From Macrolepiota albuminosa (lineage: Eukaryota; Basidiomycota; Agaricomycetes; Agaricales; Agaricaceae): a stretch of DNA of 64,000 nucleotides. This document shows, piece after piece, positions 1-12,654 of this stretch; the first letter of the stretch is position 1; each line of letters begins with the position of its first letter. The notes under the pieces were generated by a model, which saw nothing but the letters and a program-made list of their open reading frames with translations, searched no databases and had not been told where the DNA came from. Position numbers and translations under genes: made by a program. The DNA lies in contig JAMWFC010000060.1 in assembly GCA_027475525.1 (NCBI GenBank), positions 62,001-126,000 of the forward strand. Reading direction: 5' to 3'.

Positions 1-356
1 GGAAGTGGACATTATTAGAAAAAGTTATTCAAATAAGAACTTGTTTTGCTGACCCATGAGACCCCAATTTCGTTGAGTCCTCCTCACCATCGCGTTCTTT
101 CCGTTTTCCCAGCGTATCCGACATTAGTAAAAGCCCGCGTCAACTCTGCGAGGCTGCAGCGTGCGACCTTGGACAAATTTTGGGCTCGAGAGTATGGATG
201 AGAAATATGTTTACATAAGCCCTGTCTATTCCAACGGCCCGGGGTTCAGATCTTTGATGTCTGTGTAGACTTTTGACTTGTGCAACATTGTCTGCGTATT
301 CTCTAAGGTGGCTTTTTCGTCGAGCAACCGCCTCTGAATATTTGTGACAAGATACG

Positions 357-1328
357 ATGTCCATTGACCCTTATCATGCGGTGGAACAGGAAGTTCAAGC
401 CACTCTGCGGGCTGCTGCGCAACTACGGTCGTCGTATCTACGAATACGGAGTACAGCAAGGGAGGGGAGCGAAGAGCTCCAATATACGATTTCTGAGGTA
501 TGTCAAATTCCGAGAATCCCAATCACTTGCTTGACACCCTTTTATAGTTGAAGGGCACACTTGCTGCGCTCGAAGCGGACCTGGAGGACTTGGACGAAAG
601 TGTGAAGTGTGTATCATACACGAAATCTCACTCCGATATTCCTTGACGTTTGTAGGATTGTTGAGTCCACAGATGCACGGAACTTCGGGTTAGACGACGC
701 GGAGGTGCAACGACGGCGGCGATATGTCACTGACGTGCGCAAAGAAATACAGGTGCGCCTGAAACTCGTACTCCTCAGAGTCATACCACTAATGGTACCT
801 GTTTGTAAGCTCAGAGCATGAGAGCCGATCTATCATCCCCTCGAGCATCAATGCCAAGTGTGCCTTCAAGAAGCGGAATAACGTCGCCTGGGGAGATAGG
901 GGAAGGGGAGAATCACCAAGAAGCTTGGGCCAGGGAAGAACAACAGGTACGTCCATTCAACCGCACTCCAACCGTACCTTTTTACGAATGGTTAAGCAGC
1001 TCATTATGCGTGAACAAGACCGGACGATGGACTCATTATCTGGGACGTTGCATACACTTGCTCGACAGGCAGGCCTTATGGGGCAAGAAATTGTTGAGCA
1101 TAATGAGTATGTTCTTGCCCTCGTCCTTCTGTTTTGAGGACCTTATGATTACTTAGGCTCCTTGACGACCTCGAACGCGGTGTTGACGCAACAGACTCAA
1201 AGCTCAGCAATGCCATGCAACGACTGCGTCATTTCATGCGCCAGTCTGAAGAGAAAGGCAGTGGCTGGTGCATCATCATTCTCATCATAATACTGATGAT
1301 TCTTCTCCTTGCTGTTATACTGTTATGA
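357..1328 (+). CDS. TLG1: Tlg1/syntaxin-6-type Q-SNARE
   Basis: Membrane fusion SNARE of the trans-Golgi/endosome, by family. The start at 357 opens with MSIDPYHAVEQEVQATL, the usual syntaxin-6 N-terminus. About six exons are joined by introns of roughly 50 bp; clear donors are at 498 (gtatgtcaaa), 950 (gtacgtcc) and 1108 (gtatgttc). The last two exons give a SNARE motif (MDSLSGTLHTLARQAGLMGQ, then EIVEHNE and LLDDLERGV), with a glutamine at the expected ionic zero layer. It is followed by a C-terminal tail anchor rich in Ile and Leu (WCIIILIILMILLLAVILL) that ends one residue before the stop, so this is a tail-anchored protein. No lesion is seen. Exact borders of the two middle introns (about 602-656 and 753-819) are inferred. 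An alternative would be another Qc-SNARE, but the N-terminal sequence argues for Tlg1/syntaxin 6. Confidence 0.82.
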
Positions 1329-2644
1329 TCTGGGCTTGATGGAAACCAGTTATTCACGTGTTATGCAGGTCAGAGCCATGGAAGACCGTATTTGTGCCAT
1401 AATGGGACGATGTGGCAGGCTAGTAACGAGCCTCTCACAATGGTTGATAAGTAGTGTTTAAATTATATGTACACATTATATGATTGATAATAACAGGACT
1501 CACGTATGGGGAGAGCGAAGCATATGGCTGCGGCATGAATTAGAATCATGCAAAATCATCAGAACTACCCTCATTTGTAGTATAATAGAGGAAGACTTTT
1601 TTCACACATACAGTCGACCGCAACACACTGTTTTATGCAGCACAAAATCATGAAAACAGAAGGTACTGGCAGTGGATCTGGGAAATCCAAGGTTCTACCA
1701 AAACTGAAGACCGGCAAAAGCATGTTTCGCGTTTGTATCTCTGTCACGGTCGATCTATAAACGAGAAAGAACCGCAATGCATTCCACGGTACATTCTATC
1801 ATCTCGCGTGGCTTGTACCGGACACAGGCGTAGGCACGATCAATTTGGATGTGGGTAATTGACCAACTAAAAACTGTCGAACGAGACATGTTGTATTCTC
1901 GTTACAGCAAGAATCATCAATCTGGATCACAATGCGAGCATTGAAACAGCGCATGCTTGAAAGACTTTACCATGGTGAAATGGTTCGAGGCAAAGGACAC
2001 CGGCGGTCTAAGTTTTCTGATCCACGACTGGCAGTTGTTGAACTTAGGCTTTAAAAGAGAACCCGATGAAAATGCAAACCCAGTCGGTAGCGACTGGGCA
2101 GAAGATGAGTGGTTCCATATACGAATTGGGCGAAGCGGATGCAAGAGTGAGAGCCTGAAGATTTTGGTATCTGAATGTGTCTACTCAAGCTATAAGCACT
2201 GTTGGAAAAATGTCATAATTCAAACTTGATACAAGTTGAGTGGTATATATTGGACGCAATACTATCGCGGTATAGCAAAAGAACAAACGTAAATGCAAAA
2301 ACTGACTACAATTGTGCATATACACTGCCATAGAAAGTATATGCAAGATAGCCATGTGAATGTAGTGCAAGAACGAGACGCAGCGCAGAATAGCAAACGA
2401 CCCCAAGATTCCAATAGTCATATACAAAGACTAGTAAAAAATTCACTGGCCGATCAAGCACAAGATCGATAGAAACACCATCCCAGTAGTTAGGCGGTAT
2501 GCAGTATTAATCCGCCAAAACGAAGACTAGGAGGGAAGTCGCGGCATGGAGAGCCGGAATCGCTGTTGTCCCCTGTGTGTCAGTCCCTGGCGTGCTTGCA
2601 ACAGCTTGTAGTTTTCACAGCGAACGGGGATCATCAAATCCTTC
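1329..2644. other. Intergenic stretch with one weak ORF
   Basis: No gene is supported. The plus frame 1957-2229 could encode 90 residues (MKDFTMVKWFEAKDTGG...), but it has no recognisable motif and no convincing neighbouring exon. The opposite frame 1917-2144 is equally open, so neither is called. The rest is AT-rich and presumably holds the 3' UTRs of the SNARE gene and the convergent PHD/chromo gene. Confidence 0.4.
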
Positions 2645-5600
2645 TCAAGCATTCGGGTCAGTCCAGCCTCCAGAGATAGCCTCACGCAGCAAGATAGTCG
2701 ATAATCGGTCCTCATCTGGGTCTTTACCCTGCCTCGTAGCCTTCCGGTAAAAATCCTGGATGAAACTCTGCGGATCCGACATCCCATCTTCTTCTTCCCA
2801 TGTGCATTCACGAATTGAGTATCTATTAGGAGGAGTTAGGAGGACATTACATTCGAGATCGTAAAAAGACGCATAAATACAGGAAGAATACTCACCCATC
2901 CCATTTAACAAGCCACATGTACGTCCTCCCAACCCCGCTTGATACCTTCGTACAACGACCAAGAATTGCTGTCATGAAATACTCATCGTCTTTCTTGCCC
3001 TCCCTTCCGCAGTCCGGGCGTGCGCAGACTATGCTGTCGCTTGGAAGCATGGGATCTGTAAAAAAAATGCAACTCAATCAGTTGCCGAAGAGCTGACAAC
3101 GCCAAAAGTCAACGACACGTACTTGCACTGAGTCAAGGAGTCAAGGAGAGGATGGTCAGTTGGATATAATCGCGTAGGTGAAAAGAAGAGAACATACCCT
3201 CCACCTGTACATGGGGGACATATGAACATCTCTTCGCGCTTTGCAATGGCATCGTTCGAGTCCACTATACCAATACATCCATAATGGTACCACATATAAC
3301 ACCTAAACACGTGAACCCCGCACCGACACCCTTGAGATGAAATCACTCACTTGTCGCATTCAATGAACTAAAACCCATTTGTGAGCCCTTGGTACGAGTC
3401 AAACAGCTCATTTACATACCTGCTGATCCAACTTCTTGTTCCCAGACGTATTCTTCTGTGGCCACTTCACACCTGGCGGCAGCGCACGCGGTCTCAGCTT
3501 CTTTTCCCCTTTCTCGGGCAACACCTTCATCTTGATACTCGGCAGCTTATACCCTGAATCATCCGCCCTCTCCTTTGCTTTCCCCTTCCCTCTCGCGCTA
3601 GAACTCCTACCAGCACTGACACTGGGCAACCCAGGACTCAACCTCTCACGCTTGACACGCACCTCCCTTTCCGCCTCTGCAGCAACTGCCTTTTGCCGGG
3701 CCCGCTTCAGAGGCGGCTCCATCTGCTCTGCCGTCGGCGCTTTCCTCTTCTTAACCCTCGTCAGAGCAGTACTCACCCCCTTTTTCGCCAGAATCTTCTG
3801 CGAGAGATCAATACGCCGTACAGACGCACTCGTACTTGTACTCATACACGGCTCAGTCTGACTCGAACTCTTCTTCCGCTGCTTCTTCCGAATGACTTTC
3901 ACTGAATCAAGAACAGGATCGATTTCATGTTCGGGTTCCGATGTGGAACTGATGACCGAAAGAGGGGACAGCGAGCGAGAGGGTACGAAGATCGGCGATG
4001 AGAGTCTTGGCTCAGGGACGGATTTTTTTGGCGAAGAGACATGCAGCCGTGGAGTGCAAACGACAATCGGACGTTTGATCGTCTGTGTTTTCTGTGGGGT
4101 TGAGACGGCAAAGCGAGAGTTATGTCCACTGTTCCCACCCCTCAGCTTGTTGGAAGGCGTATTGAAGATCGTAGCAGAGGCAGGGGCCTTAGTCGGAGAA
4201 GTCGGTTGAACGTCAACCACGGGCGTTGATGGACGTACAGATGGGGATTTGGATGCGGATAAATTAATGGGTTTGGGTGAGGACAGTGGGGATTCCAAGA
4301 AAGGACCGGAAGACTCGAGAAATGCATCATCGACTTGTATTGGAGGCAGTGATTGGGACTTTGACGGGAAGAATAGCGGGATATCATCCAGTGACGTTTG
4401 GGCCTGAGGTTGCTCGACGTGTTCGGGAGCTGGAGCATCAGGGCTAGAAACCCTAGGGATCTCAGGCGAGGAACGTTGGTCAGTAACTATGTGCGACACC
4501 ACGATCTCGGACTCATTATCGGAACGTGGAGTCGCGTTAGCGGTGAATAGAGGCGCGGACTCTGGAGTCGACGGTGTGGGCACTCGGTTTAGCGTTGACT
4601 TTGCATAGTCAGGTGTTGGTAGAAGAGTTGTTTCGAATTCTGAAATGGAGCTTGGATTGGGACTCAATACAGTCCATACAGGCATTCCTGGGGTTGTAGC
4701 GAGGGTAGAGGTAGCAGGTGGCGACAACTTGGGCGATGCGGGCGCGGATGGCGTTGTAGCTGGTGAAGGAAGAGTACGTTGTTCTTGCGATGGAGTGAAC
4801 AGGCTAGACTCCCTTGAAGAGTTATAGATTGTCTGTCGTGGCACTGTAACACTCTCGTCGTCAGACGTGAGTGACGTCGAGGTAAAGTTGGGCTGATGTC
4901 CGATGGTGACTTCTGCTGGAAAGTCGCTTTTTCGTTCTGTTGTCCGTCATCAGTAACAAAGGTTCATCAAGGCGCACAATCCATACCGTCGTCCATTTGT
5001 GCATCAGCATGAGCTGCAAAATTAATGTGTCAATCTTTGACAGCTAATGCACGAAAGGTGATCACATACATTCATTGTCAGTCACCATCTTGTCGGGTCC
5101 TTCTGGTTTTACAGTCGACTCGACGTCGATGACCAGTGAACTATCACCTTCAAATTGTCCCTGCTGGCTTTCCAACCTTGGGCTTGAATTGACCTCTTCA
5201 ACATCTCCAAGAATTTCAGTATCATTGCGGTTTTCTTGTTTGAAAAGAAGATAAATGTAGTCAGATGTGAAATGGAGCTCTAAGTAGAACACACCAAAGG
5301 CAGTAGTGACTTTTGACAACTCTCCGTGGGAACTGGGAGTACTCGAACGAGGGTAGTCGCTCTCCGAACTTGATAAAACTGCTTGCGCATGTCAGATATG
5401 GCTTTTGAATTGAAGAAGAATGTTGCGATCTACCACTTACGCTCAAAAACTGCGTTTAGAATTTGCCCTGCTTGAGGTGGAAGGGACGGAGTTAGCCGAT
5501 CATGACCAACGTTTTGGTACTCAGGTTGAATGAGACTAGCCAGAGCAGAGAATTCAGGCTCTAAGTTCATTGCGTCACTAGCAGCATCCTTGTAAGTTGG

Positions 5601-6573
5601 TCCTACAGGACCTGGATCTTGTTCTGGGGGTGGTTCAAGGATATCACAAAAAGTGGCTTTATCCTCGTATACACGCTGAACTAAGGTGGAGATATGTTCT
5701 TCTATTGACCCCAGCGGAGTTGCGAGTACGCATGTTTCGGCTGTATTTGCTGTTGGAGCTGGTTGTGACGATATGAAAAAATCTAGAGAGTTATTTAGTC
5801 GTCATAAGACCCAGAACTGCGCTATTTAGGTCACCTTGAGCTCCAGAGCCTTTTATGCGCTCTGAGAGCTCTCCAACCGTGTTTTGTATATTTTCAAGGC
5901 AGCTAGCGAGTGACATTCCATCATTACGATCAAAGCTAGCCATGATAAGAGCTTCTATTTCCTCAGTTCTCTTATTTGTCGCTTTAATGTGTGCTTGCTG
6001 GATTTGTAGTAACTTGTGCATCATTTCCGTTAACTGTAAAAGTCGGCTATTGGTCTCGTTTCTTGCCTCCTTGACATCTGCGGCAAATTTTTCGATCGAC
6101 CCTTCGACTTCTTTTGTTTTGGCAACAACAGATTTCTCGTAATCAACGAGAATGGGTGTGAGGGTAGTCACAAGTGACTGTGAAAGCCTTTCCATGGTTG
6201 AATCGGAAGCTGTGTTGTTTCGCGTCTGTGGCGGAGACGGCGGTGGTACTGCATGCGGATATTGGGGATGTGCCTGAGGGAGCACCTGATAACCTGGAGG
6301 ATAATGAGGTACTGCGTATTGGACAACAATGGGACGCGGAGGAACAGTGGCGGCTACAGGATGATTCACAGGAGCAGGAGCGAGAGGTTGCTGGTATGCA
6401 GCAGGTCTAACCTGTTGGATTTGTTGGTGAGAGGGCTGGATGGTCTGGCGATTAGGTAAAGAAGTGGAGACATTGAAGTTGAGTATCCTGTTGGGTCTGC
6501 TCTCAGACATAGCTTGGAAAAAGGCGATCCAGGATAAGTGAACCTCCCCCACGTGTTGTGCTTTAAATGACAT
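2645..6573 (-). CDS. Large PHD-finger and chromo-domain chromatin protein
   Basis: A multi-exon minus-strand gene, probably a nuclear histone-mark reader. The N-terminal exon (6573-5830) has a Pro/Gln-rich stretch, then a likely coiled coil (about SLVTTLTPILVDYEKSVVAK to the repeated Leu/Gln/Met region near 6000). Short acidic exons follow (5770-4990), then a 1.4-kb Ser/Pro-rich low-complexity exon (4930-3419) with basic KR/KK patches resembling nuclear localisation signals. At the C-terminus, exons at 3369-3200 give FIECDKCYMWYHYGC...MFICPPC, which is the second half of a PHD finger. Exons at 3058-2890 and 2821-2645 give a chromo-like fold (YMWLVKWDGY, then ECTWEEEDGM and FIQDFYRKA). The first CxxC pair of the PHD is not visible upstream. 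Start choice is between ATGs at 6573 and 6510; the conserved-looking SWIAFF stretch favours 6573. Splice joins at 5836/5784 (GGAGCTCAAG to ATTTTTTC) and 4985 keep the frame. Confidence 0.72.
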
Positions 6574-6780
6574 ATATGCTTCTTTCGCGTCAATAAACCA
6601 CAACGCGAGAAATCAATCCAGATCACCTGACCTTTACCTAACCATTTCTCGTGGTAAATCCACGTTCAGGTATGCATGCAATTATCAGTATATGCTAATT
6701 TTCTTTCACAGCTATTCCCAAGACGTGACCTTCTTGGCGAGTCTTTGCAACGATAAAGTTGGCTATAAGTTGCTGTCTCA
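6574..6780. promoter_or_regulatory. Divergent promoter of PHD/chromo gene and FMO
   Basis: Only about 207 bp separate the inferred start codons of the two head-to-head genes, so the control elements are probably shared. No specific factor site can be assigned by eye. Confidence 0.45.
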
Positions 6781-8394
6781 ATGGATCTGCCGAGTATAAT
6801 ATTTGGTCTTGTGTGCAGGAAACGACATGCTCATACTATGAAGTATAGCGATCCAGCCGGAATCTGAGTCTGATCTCGACGACAAGGCGACACCAGACGC
6901 GAAATCAATTTGCATCATTGGCGCAGGTCCTGTTGGGCTTGCAGCCTTAAAGATACTTCTTGACTCATCACAGTATAAATCTGGGGAGTGGAAACCGTCA
7001 GTTTTTGAAGCTCGCAACGAGTTAGGAGGCGTATGGTACGCAATGAGTCTTGGACTGTCCTACTGAATACTTGAACGTTTCTTAGGCTCCCCTCGCCGGT
7101 AGTTCCAACAGGGGAACCCCCGGAGAGCGCAATATATGACTCTCTTACTACGAACATACCACATCCCGTGATGGCGTACACCAGCTACCCATTTGCGCCA
7201 TCCACAGCCCTCTTTCCTAGTGCAAAAGTTGTGGTCCAATACTTGAACGATTACGCCGACAATTTCCAACTAAGGCCCCATATCCAGTTCAACACGACTG
7301 TCAAAGCAGTCGCTTGGACTGGCTCGCGATGGGAAGTAACAATTTCAGCAAACACTATCCTTTCATTCGATCTAGTGATGGTGTGCAGTGGACATTACAG
7401 GATCCCTCGATATCCCGACACTCCTGGCGTGACTCAATGGCTTTCCTCAGGCCGAGCTAGCCATTCAGCCACATACAGGCACCCATACAATATGGGCGAT
7501 ACAGTCCTCGTCGTCGGTGGTGGGCCCAGCGGCCAAGACATCTCAGCTGAGATGTGTTCCGCCGCTCGTATGGTCATTCATTCTGTCTCTGCTGCCCTGC
7601 CGGAACAATTTGGGAATCTTAAGCGACGGGGTCGCGTCACCCAGTTCGGAGATAATGGGCAGGTCACATTCGAAGATGGGTCCATAGAAACTGGGATCGA
7701 TCACTGTATCCTTGCAACGGGGTACGAATACTCTTTTCCGTTCCTCTCGGAGAATGTCATCCGATCCACCGTACCTCCACCGCTACCCCCTCTTCCTATT
7801 GCCCTCTATAATTCCACATATAGCGTCTTTCCATTGGCACGACATCTATTTCCTCTGACTAAGACCTTCCCGTCTTCGAGTCTCGCATTTCTTGGTCTAC
7901 TCGTGCGTGTAGCTCCCTTTCCACTTGTCGAGGCCCAAGCACGGGCCGTATTGCATGTATTTGCAAATCCAGAGAGTCTAGAGCCTATGCAAGAAGCTGT
8001 GGACATCATGACGCGCTATGAAGGACTGAGGAACCAGGTTGGTGATACTCCTCAGGCGATCGCAAAGGCATGGCATCGTTTTGAGGCCTTGGAACAATTT
8101 GAGTACCGGGATGCCTTGTACGAGTTTTGTATGGCATCAGACGGGGATTTGAATGCAGCATGGTTGAGTGCACAAAGTGAGAGAAGTGCTTCATATACCA
8201 GGGTACCGGAATGGGAGAAGGAGATGTATTGCAAGAAGAATATACTAAGAAAAGCTTGGAGACGTGTAGAAGAGCTCGGGAAGGCAGAGGAATGGGTTCA
8301 GGGAGTTGGACGAGGGGGAGTACATGAGTGGGTTGATATGACGCAGAGACTAGAGAAGTGGTTCGAGAATGAAGAGATGAAATCAAAGTTATAG
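6781..8394 (+). CDS. Flavin-containing monooxygenase (FMO family)
   Basis: NADPH- and FAD-dependent oxygenase that would hydroxylate N or S atoms of small molecules or thiols; the substrate is unknown. Three exons (6781-6793, 6849-7035, 7086-8394) sum to 503 codons in frame. The 13-nt first exon is needed because the long frame has a stop just upstream and no other ATG before the FAD motif. The FAD Rossmann motif GAGPVG is at residues 29-34. The NADPH Rossmann motif GGGPSG is near residue 211, just after an HSATYRHP segment that resembles the FMO signature with its first residues changed. LATGYEYSFPF matches the conserved ATG-type motif. About 500 residues is normal for fungal FMOs. It is convergent with the WSC gene (stops 135 bp apart). 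A related Baeyer-Villiger or ornithine oxygenase is possible but less likely. Confidence 0.85.
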
Positions 8395-8529
8395 ATCAAT
8401 GCTGAAAGCCTCTATAAGTATCTGGGTTATACAATATTCCCCATTTGATGCTCGAAGGTTTGAGGTCCGGAAACTCTGATGTCGACACAGAATCTGATCC
8501 TGATCCTGGCACAATATCTGCCCAAACAA

Positions 8530-9269
8530 TCACGCAAGACGATCCTGCTCCCAGACACGCAAGAAATTGTCGTCTCCTTTCAAACACTCTTCGTCCAGCA
8601 CCTTTCTTGCACCATTGGTCCGTCCACACACTGACAAGACGGATAGACATAATGTCAGGTAATACATCACTTTTTAGCAGCAAAGATCATGACATACGGC
8701 AACGTCCCCCTAGTCCAGCGGCAGCAATAGACAAGTTCTTCGCTGCACAGGTCGCGATGCAAGACTCCGCGGTCACATCGTCCGCGGTGGTCTGTACAGC
8801 GAGCCTAATTGCATGATCGACCTTGTTACTAGATTCACAGTTTTTACTCGGGAACTTTTGCTCGATGAAAATTTGCACAAGTCTTACGTGTAGCAGCCGT
8901 TGTAAGTCCAAGACGTTCCGCTCAGAGAATCCGTTATTTGCGTCGTTCTAGCCGCATCCCCAGGGCTATTTCACAATTTATCAGTAAATAACTTAACGAG
9001 AATTATCCTGAGGATCTACGATGGTGCTTCAGGTCCACTATGAGATGTGGCAGCATCTCTGTACACGAATCAGTAAGTCGTGCGGCAGCAGGAGGATAAA
9101 GTATCTCACTTGAGGTCTCTCTTGTTATGCTATGATGAAAACAGCTTGAACAGTGCCGCTGAAAAGTCACTTGTAAAGTGCGAGAACGTACACAAGACTT
9201 GGTGCTTGCAGCGGAGACGGTCGACAGAACGAGAAGATTGCACAAAACAGTGTGAAGAGCAAAGTGCAT
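8530..9269 (-). CDS. Small secreted WSC-domain protein
   Basis: Likely an extracellular carbohydrate-binding protein. The start at 9269 gives a signal-peptide-like N-terminus (MHFALHTVLCNLLVLSTVSA). After introns, an exon near 8960-8894 gives SGTSWTYNGCYT, the usual opening of a WSC domain. An exon near 8834-8716 gives NKVDHAIRLAVQTT, then VTAESCIATCAAKNLSIAAAG. After an intron with donor gtatgtcatg, the last exon gives RCLCG and a Cys in DEECLKG before TGA at 8532-8530. The order of cysteines (GCYT...SCIATC...CLCG...C) is that of WSC domains. It is short, with a single domain and no catalytic module. The exon between the signal peptide and the domain (around 9203-9010) is uncertain, so the N-terminal joins may be off. 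Confidence 0.68.
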
Positions 9270-9902
9270 TCTGATCGTAGCAAGGTGTCAGGAGCCCAGA
9301 TCCCTCTGGTCAGGGGGTTATATATTTATTAGATGGAAGGTATCCGTTCTGGCCCCTCACATGAGGCGGACTAGAACACACTTAGAAGCTTCCGAGATGA
9401 GGATTGGACCTTCCGGAAAGAACGATTTAAAGCATAGCTGGCGTAAATTGGACAGGATACAGGAGAAAAGCGCGGACTCTGAATCAGCAGATGCAGTATC
9501 TATTGGGGAGAAAGGGCCTTTCAGACTGCCCAAGGGTAGTTTTTATGATCCACCAATGGCAAGTCGTCGATGACGTTGGGAGCTAATAAATACCTCCATG
9601 CAAACTTTAAAATGTTGGAAAATGAAGAACCATGGCTATAGTGTAGCGTAGAGTATACACAGCATTCGTCGCAAAATATACTCCTCGACTGCTCACATCT
9701 CTCTCAACCATAATTTGAAGTGACTCTGCCTCAAAATCGGATCTTCATTCACATCCTGTAAAATTTGGAGATCTCTGTAGATATCTTATATACGTCTATA
9801 TGGATGATGCAAGGTATAGTAAAAAGAAGGACTAGTGAAAGAATGTAGAGTAGATGTACAAATAGAGACTCTAAATAAATCGTCGAGCATTAGATCTGGT
9901 GA
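9270..9902. other. Intergenic, no supported gene
   Basis: No start with continuing exons is seen on either strand. It lies between the promoter of the WSC gene and the 3' end of the GH47 gene. Confidence 0.4.
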
Positions 9903-12466
9903 TCAATGAATCGGAACCGTTCGTTCAGCATCCTGTATGCCTTGGACAATGTCCTTGATGGAAGGCATACCCGCTATCTGACTGATCTCGGGGGTATTGC
10001 CTTCGTTCGTCTGGAAAGGCTTGGTAGATGTTGGAGTCGGGAATCCAGGACTGCCATAGCGATTCTTTGCAGCAGAAGATTTCAAACTGAATGGATGGGC
10101 TTCTGTGTTGAAGATGTCTGAAGAGAGGTTGGAAAGCAACTGACGCCTAGCGAATGGATAACTTACATTCATCAAGACTGATGTGACGAGGATCGTCGAA
10201 GGTCAGGTATCTGTTCGTTTTGAATGCCGCATTAGGAAAATTTCATACTGAATGGAGATAAAATGCTAACAGATACTTCAGCACCTCGGCGAACCAAAAA
10301 CTCTCCATGTCGTTGATCCGCGTCGAATTTTTGTTGTTGACATCCCAAAGCCCGGTATAAGCTCCGTCGAAACTGAGATACTTGGTAAAGCTGTCCAAAG
10401 CGCTTGCAGCACGAGCAATGTACTTCGGGTCACCCGTTTTCCGCCACGCGTAGAAATTGGATTCAAGGACCTCGGGGCGCAAGAGGTAATAACTTGCAGT
10501 TGGATAGAACCCGTACCGTGCACTAAATTCAAGCTGTTTGGCTGTAGGAGCGTCGCCACCAGTATAGTCTCCGTCCTCTGCTACATATGCAAACCCTTCT
10601 GGACCGATCCCAGTTCTGGTAAGGGTATGACAGAGTATGGACGGGAAGAAACTGAGCGGGCTTACGCAGTACTCGCATAAGTGTTCCAACACGCATCGAC
10701 AAGTTGAAGTCCGATGTCGACAATGGTCTGGTTGTTCAACAAACTGCCACCTACGATGGTTGAAGTAAGAAGATACAGCCTCAAGGAGAATTGTGATTTG
10801 TACCAAGTATCCAGTTCCCACCATGAAAACATTCCAGGTGAGAAGAGACATGTCTAATTCGCTTGGTTTCTCCGTCATAATCTCCAAGGTAGGCATGTTT
10901 TCCAGATGTTGAAATCTACGCAAAACTGTGAGTGATTCAAGTGTCTTCAAGCGGCGTGCGTTGTAGTCTCACTCGGAGGAGTGTTTTGATGGAAGAATCA
11001 ACGGCAAGACGCCAATTGTCGACGAAGGAGTCATCGGCGTCACTGAACAAGCGAGGATACTTGATTAAATACTCAAAGTAGCTGTCTGAGCCTCCTCCCC
11101 AGGTCTCAAGTGAAAGATCAATGTATGTACAACAGATAAAAATAATATATACCACGTAATCGCCGACTGGCTGGCCTGTTGCTGCATCAATCCCTTGTGC
11201 TGGAAGGCCTATTGGAGTGTGAGTGGATCTGGCGTTCAAGATACTTGGTACACACCTGGTAATGGTGCTGGCTGTGATACCATAGATATTCATTGAAGAA
11301 AGGTGAGTGACTGTTTACGCACCTGGCTAGCAATACGGCGCACAGCTCTTTCAGCCAGATTCCTGTATTTTGGGTCTTTAGTGTGCTTCGACAAAGTCCC
11401 AAATTCCATGGTCAGCTATCAATATTACTATTATTGTTCTGTTTTGCTGCTAAAAAGTGTGACAATTACTGTGCCAGCTTCCGCGATGTTTGACTGTCAT
11501 CCGAACAAACGTAAGTTAAATTCTAAGAAAAGAGAAGAATATTACCGTGCCCTCCACGGGCTTGTTGGACGCAAAATCTAGGCGACTCGAAGGAATATCG
11601 CTGTCCTGGATATGACATTAGCGCTCCGCGGGGAAAAAAATTTAAATATTACATACTCCAGTCCAAGCATTGATCAGCTTGTCTCCGAGGCGTTGTGACT
11701 TTTCCAAGAGCACTGGATATTGCTGATTACTCAACTCATATGCGCTTAGCATGCCGCCAAGATAACGAATGGTGGTTTCGAAGACACTAAAGTGGATACT
11801 TAGCGACATCGCCAAAGTCAAAATCTCGACAAGCATTGACCTGACTGTATCGTCCGTCCTAGATGTGCTGAAGTCGACACTAGAGACATGAGCAACGGCT
11901 TCGTTAAAGGAATCCTTCAGCGATGGTAAGAGCAATGACGAATCGTACAAAAACAGACACCTTACATTGAGGCCCATGATATACTGTGTTGAGTGTCAAG
12001 CCGGGCAACACACTCAAAATATAGCGAATGCGTACCATAGTGGACATAGCATCAATAATAGTCGCGCCTGAGAAGACGGTCAGCCTCCTATATCCCGCTC
12101 TGTACAGATAATCTCACCCCAACCATTACGACTGTCCGCAAAACCTTAACAAGAATTCAAGTTCAGTAGTAACGTGGAGTGTGGCAGCGACATACTCTTG
12201 TCGATAGGAAGTAGATCATCATGTCCCCAGGCGTATTTCCTGTTCAGACGACGAACATGTCAGAATTTCACAGATTACTTTCAACACGCTAAACTCGGTG
12301 ATACGAGCCTGTAAGACTCGTAGCTCCTCTTGAACATGTCTACAACCGCGTCACGGTTTCCGTAGCTACCAGGGGGAAGGACAAGGTTCGGGTTCTGAAC
12401 AAATCCGCCATAAACGAGTGACGATGAAAGGAGGGCACAGAGGGCGCTAGACCTCATAGAAAGCAT
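9903..12466 (-). CDS. GH47 class I alpha-1,2-mannosidase, copy 1
   Basis: Trims alpha-1,2-linked mannose from N-glycans in the ER/Golgi lumen, or acts as a secreted enzyme. The start at 12466 gives a signal peptide (MLSMRSSALCALLSSSLVYG) followed by QNPNLVLP. Many short exons then spell out the GH47 family in order: DSRNGWG and DAMSTM (12130-12030), FETTIRYLGG (11800), DSYFEYLIKYPRLF (11090), HLECFHGGNWIL (10830), GPEGFAY (10600), YLLRPEVLESNFYAWR (10490), WDVNNKN (10340), ESFWFAEVLKYLY (10300) and a TFDDP-type motif near 10195, then FNTEAHPF. The C-terminus ends in AERTVPIH before TGA. No frame lesion was noticed. A paralogue in opposite orientation lies at 18447-21032. About 500 residues fits the fungal family. 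Whether it stays in the Golgi or is secreted cannot be told. Confidence 0.88.
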
Positions 12467-12654
12467 GTAAGAGCGTGACGGAGAGGAAGGAATGAGAGAA
12501 GAGGAAGCGGGCGGACGCTCCTATTTAGCAAGGTTGCGCGAACTAAATATAGATCTTGAAGTTTGTTCGCCTCCCACTTGGCGTGACATCATATAGACCT
12601 TGCGAGCAGATGAGCGTGCCACTATTTCGACTAAGTTACATAGCTATTTCTTTC

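Noticed and set aside
1957..2229. 90-residue plus-strand ORF downstream of the SNARE gene
   Set aside because: No motif, the reverse frame is also open, and no exon partner was found.
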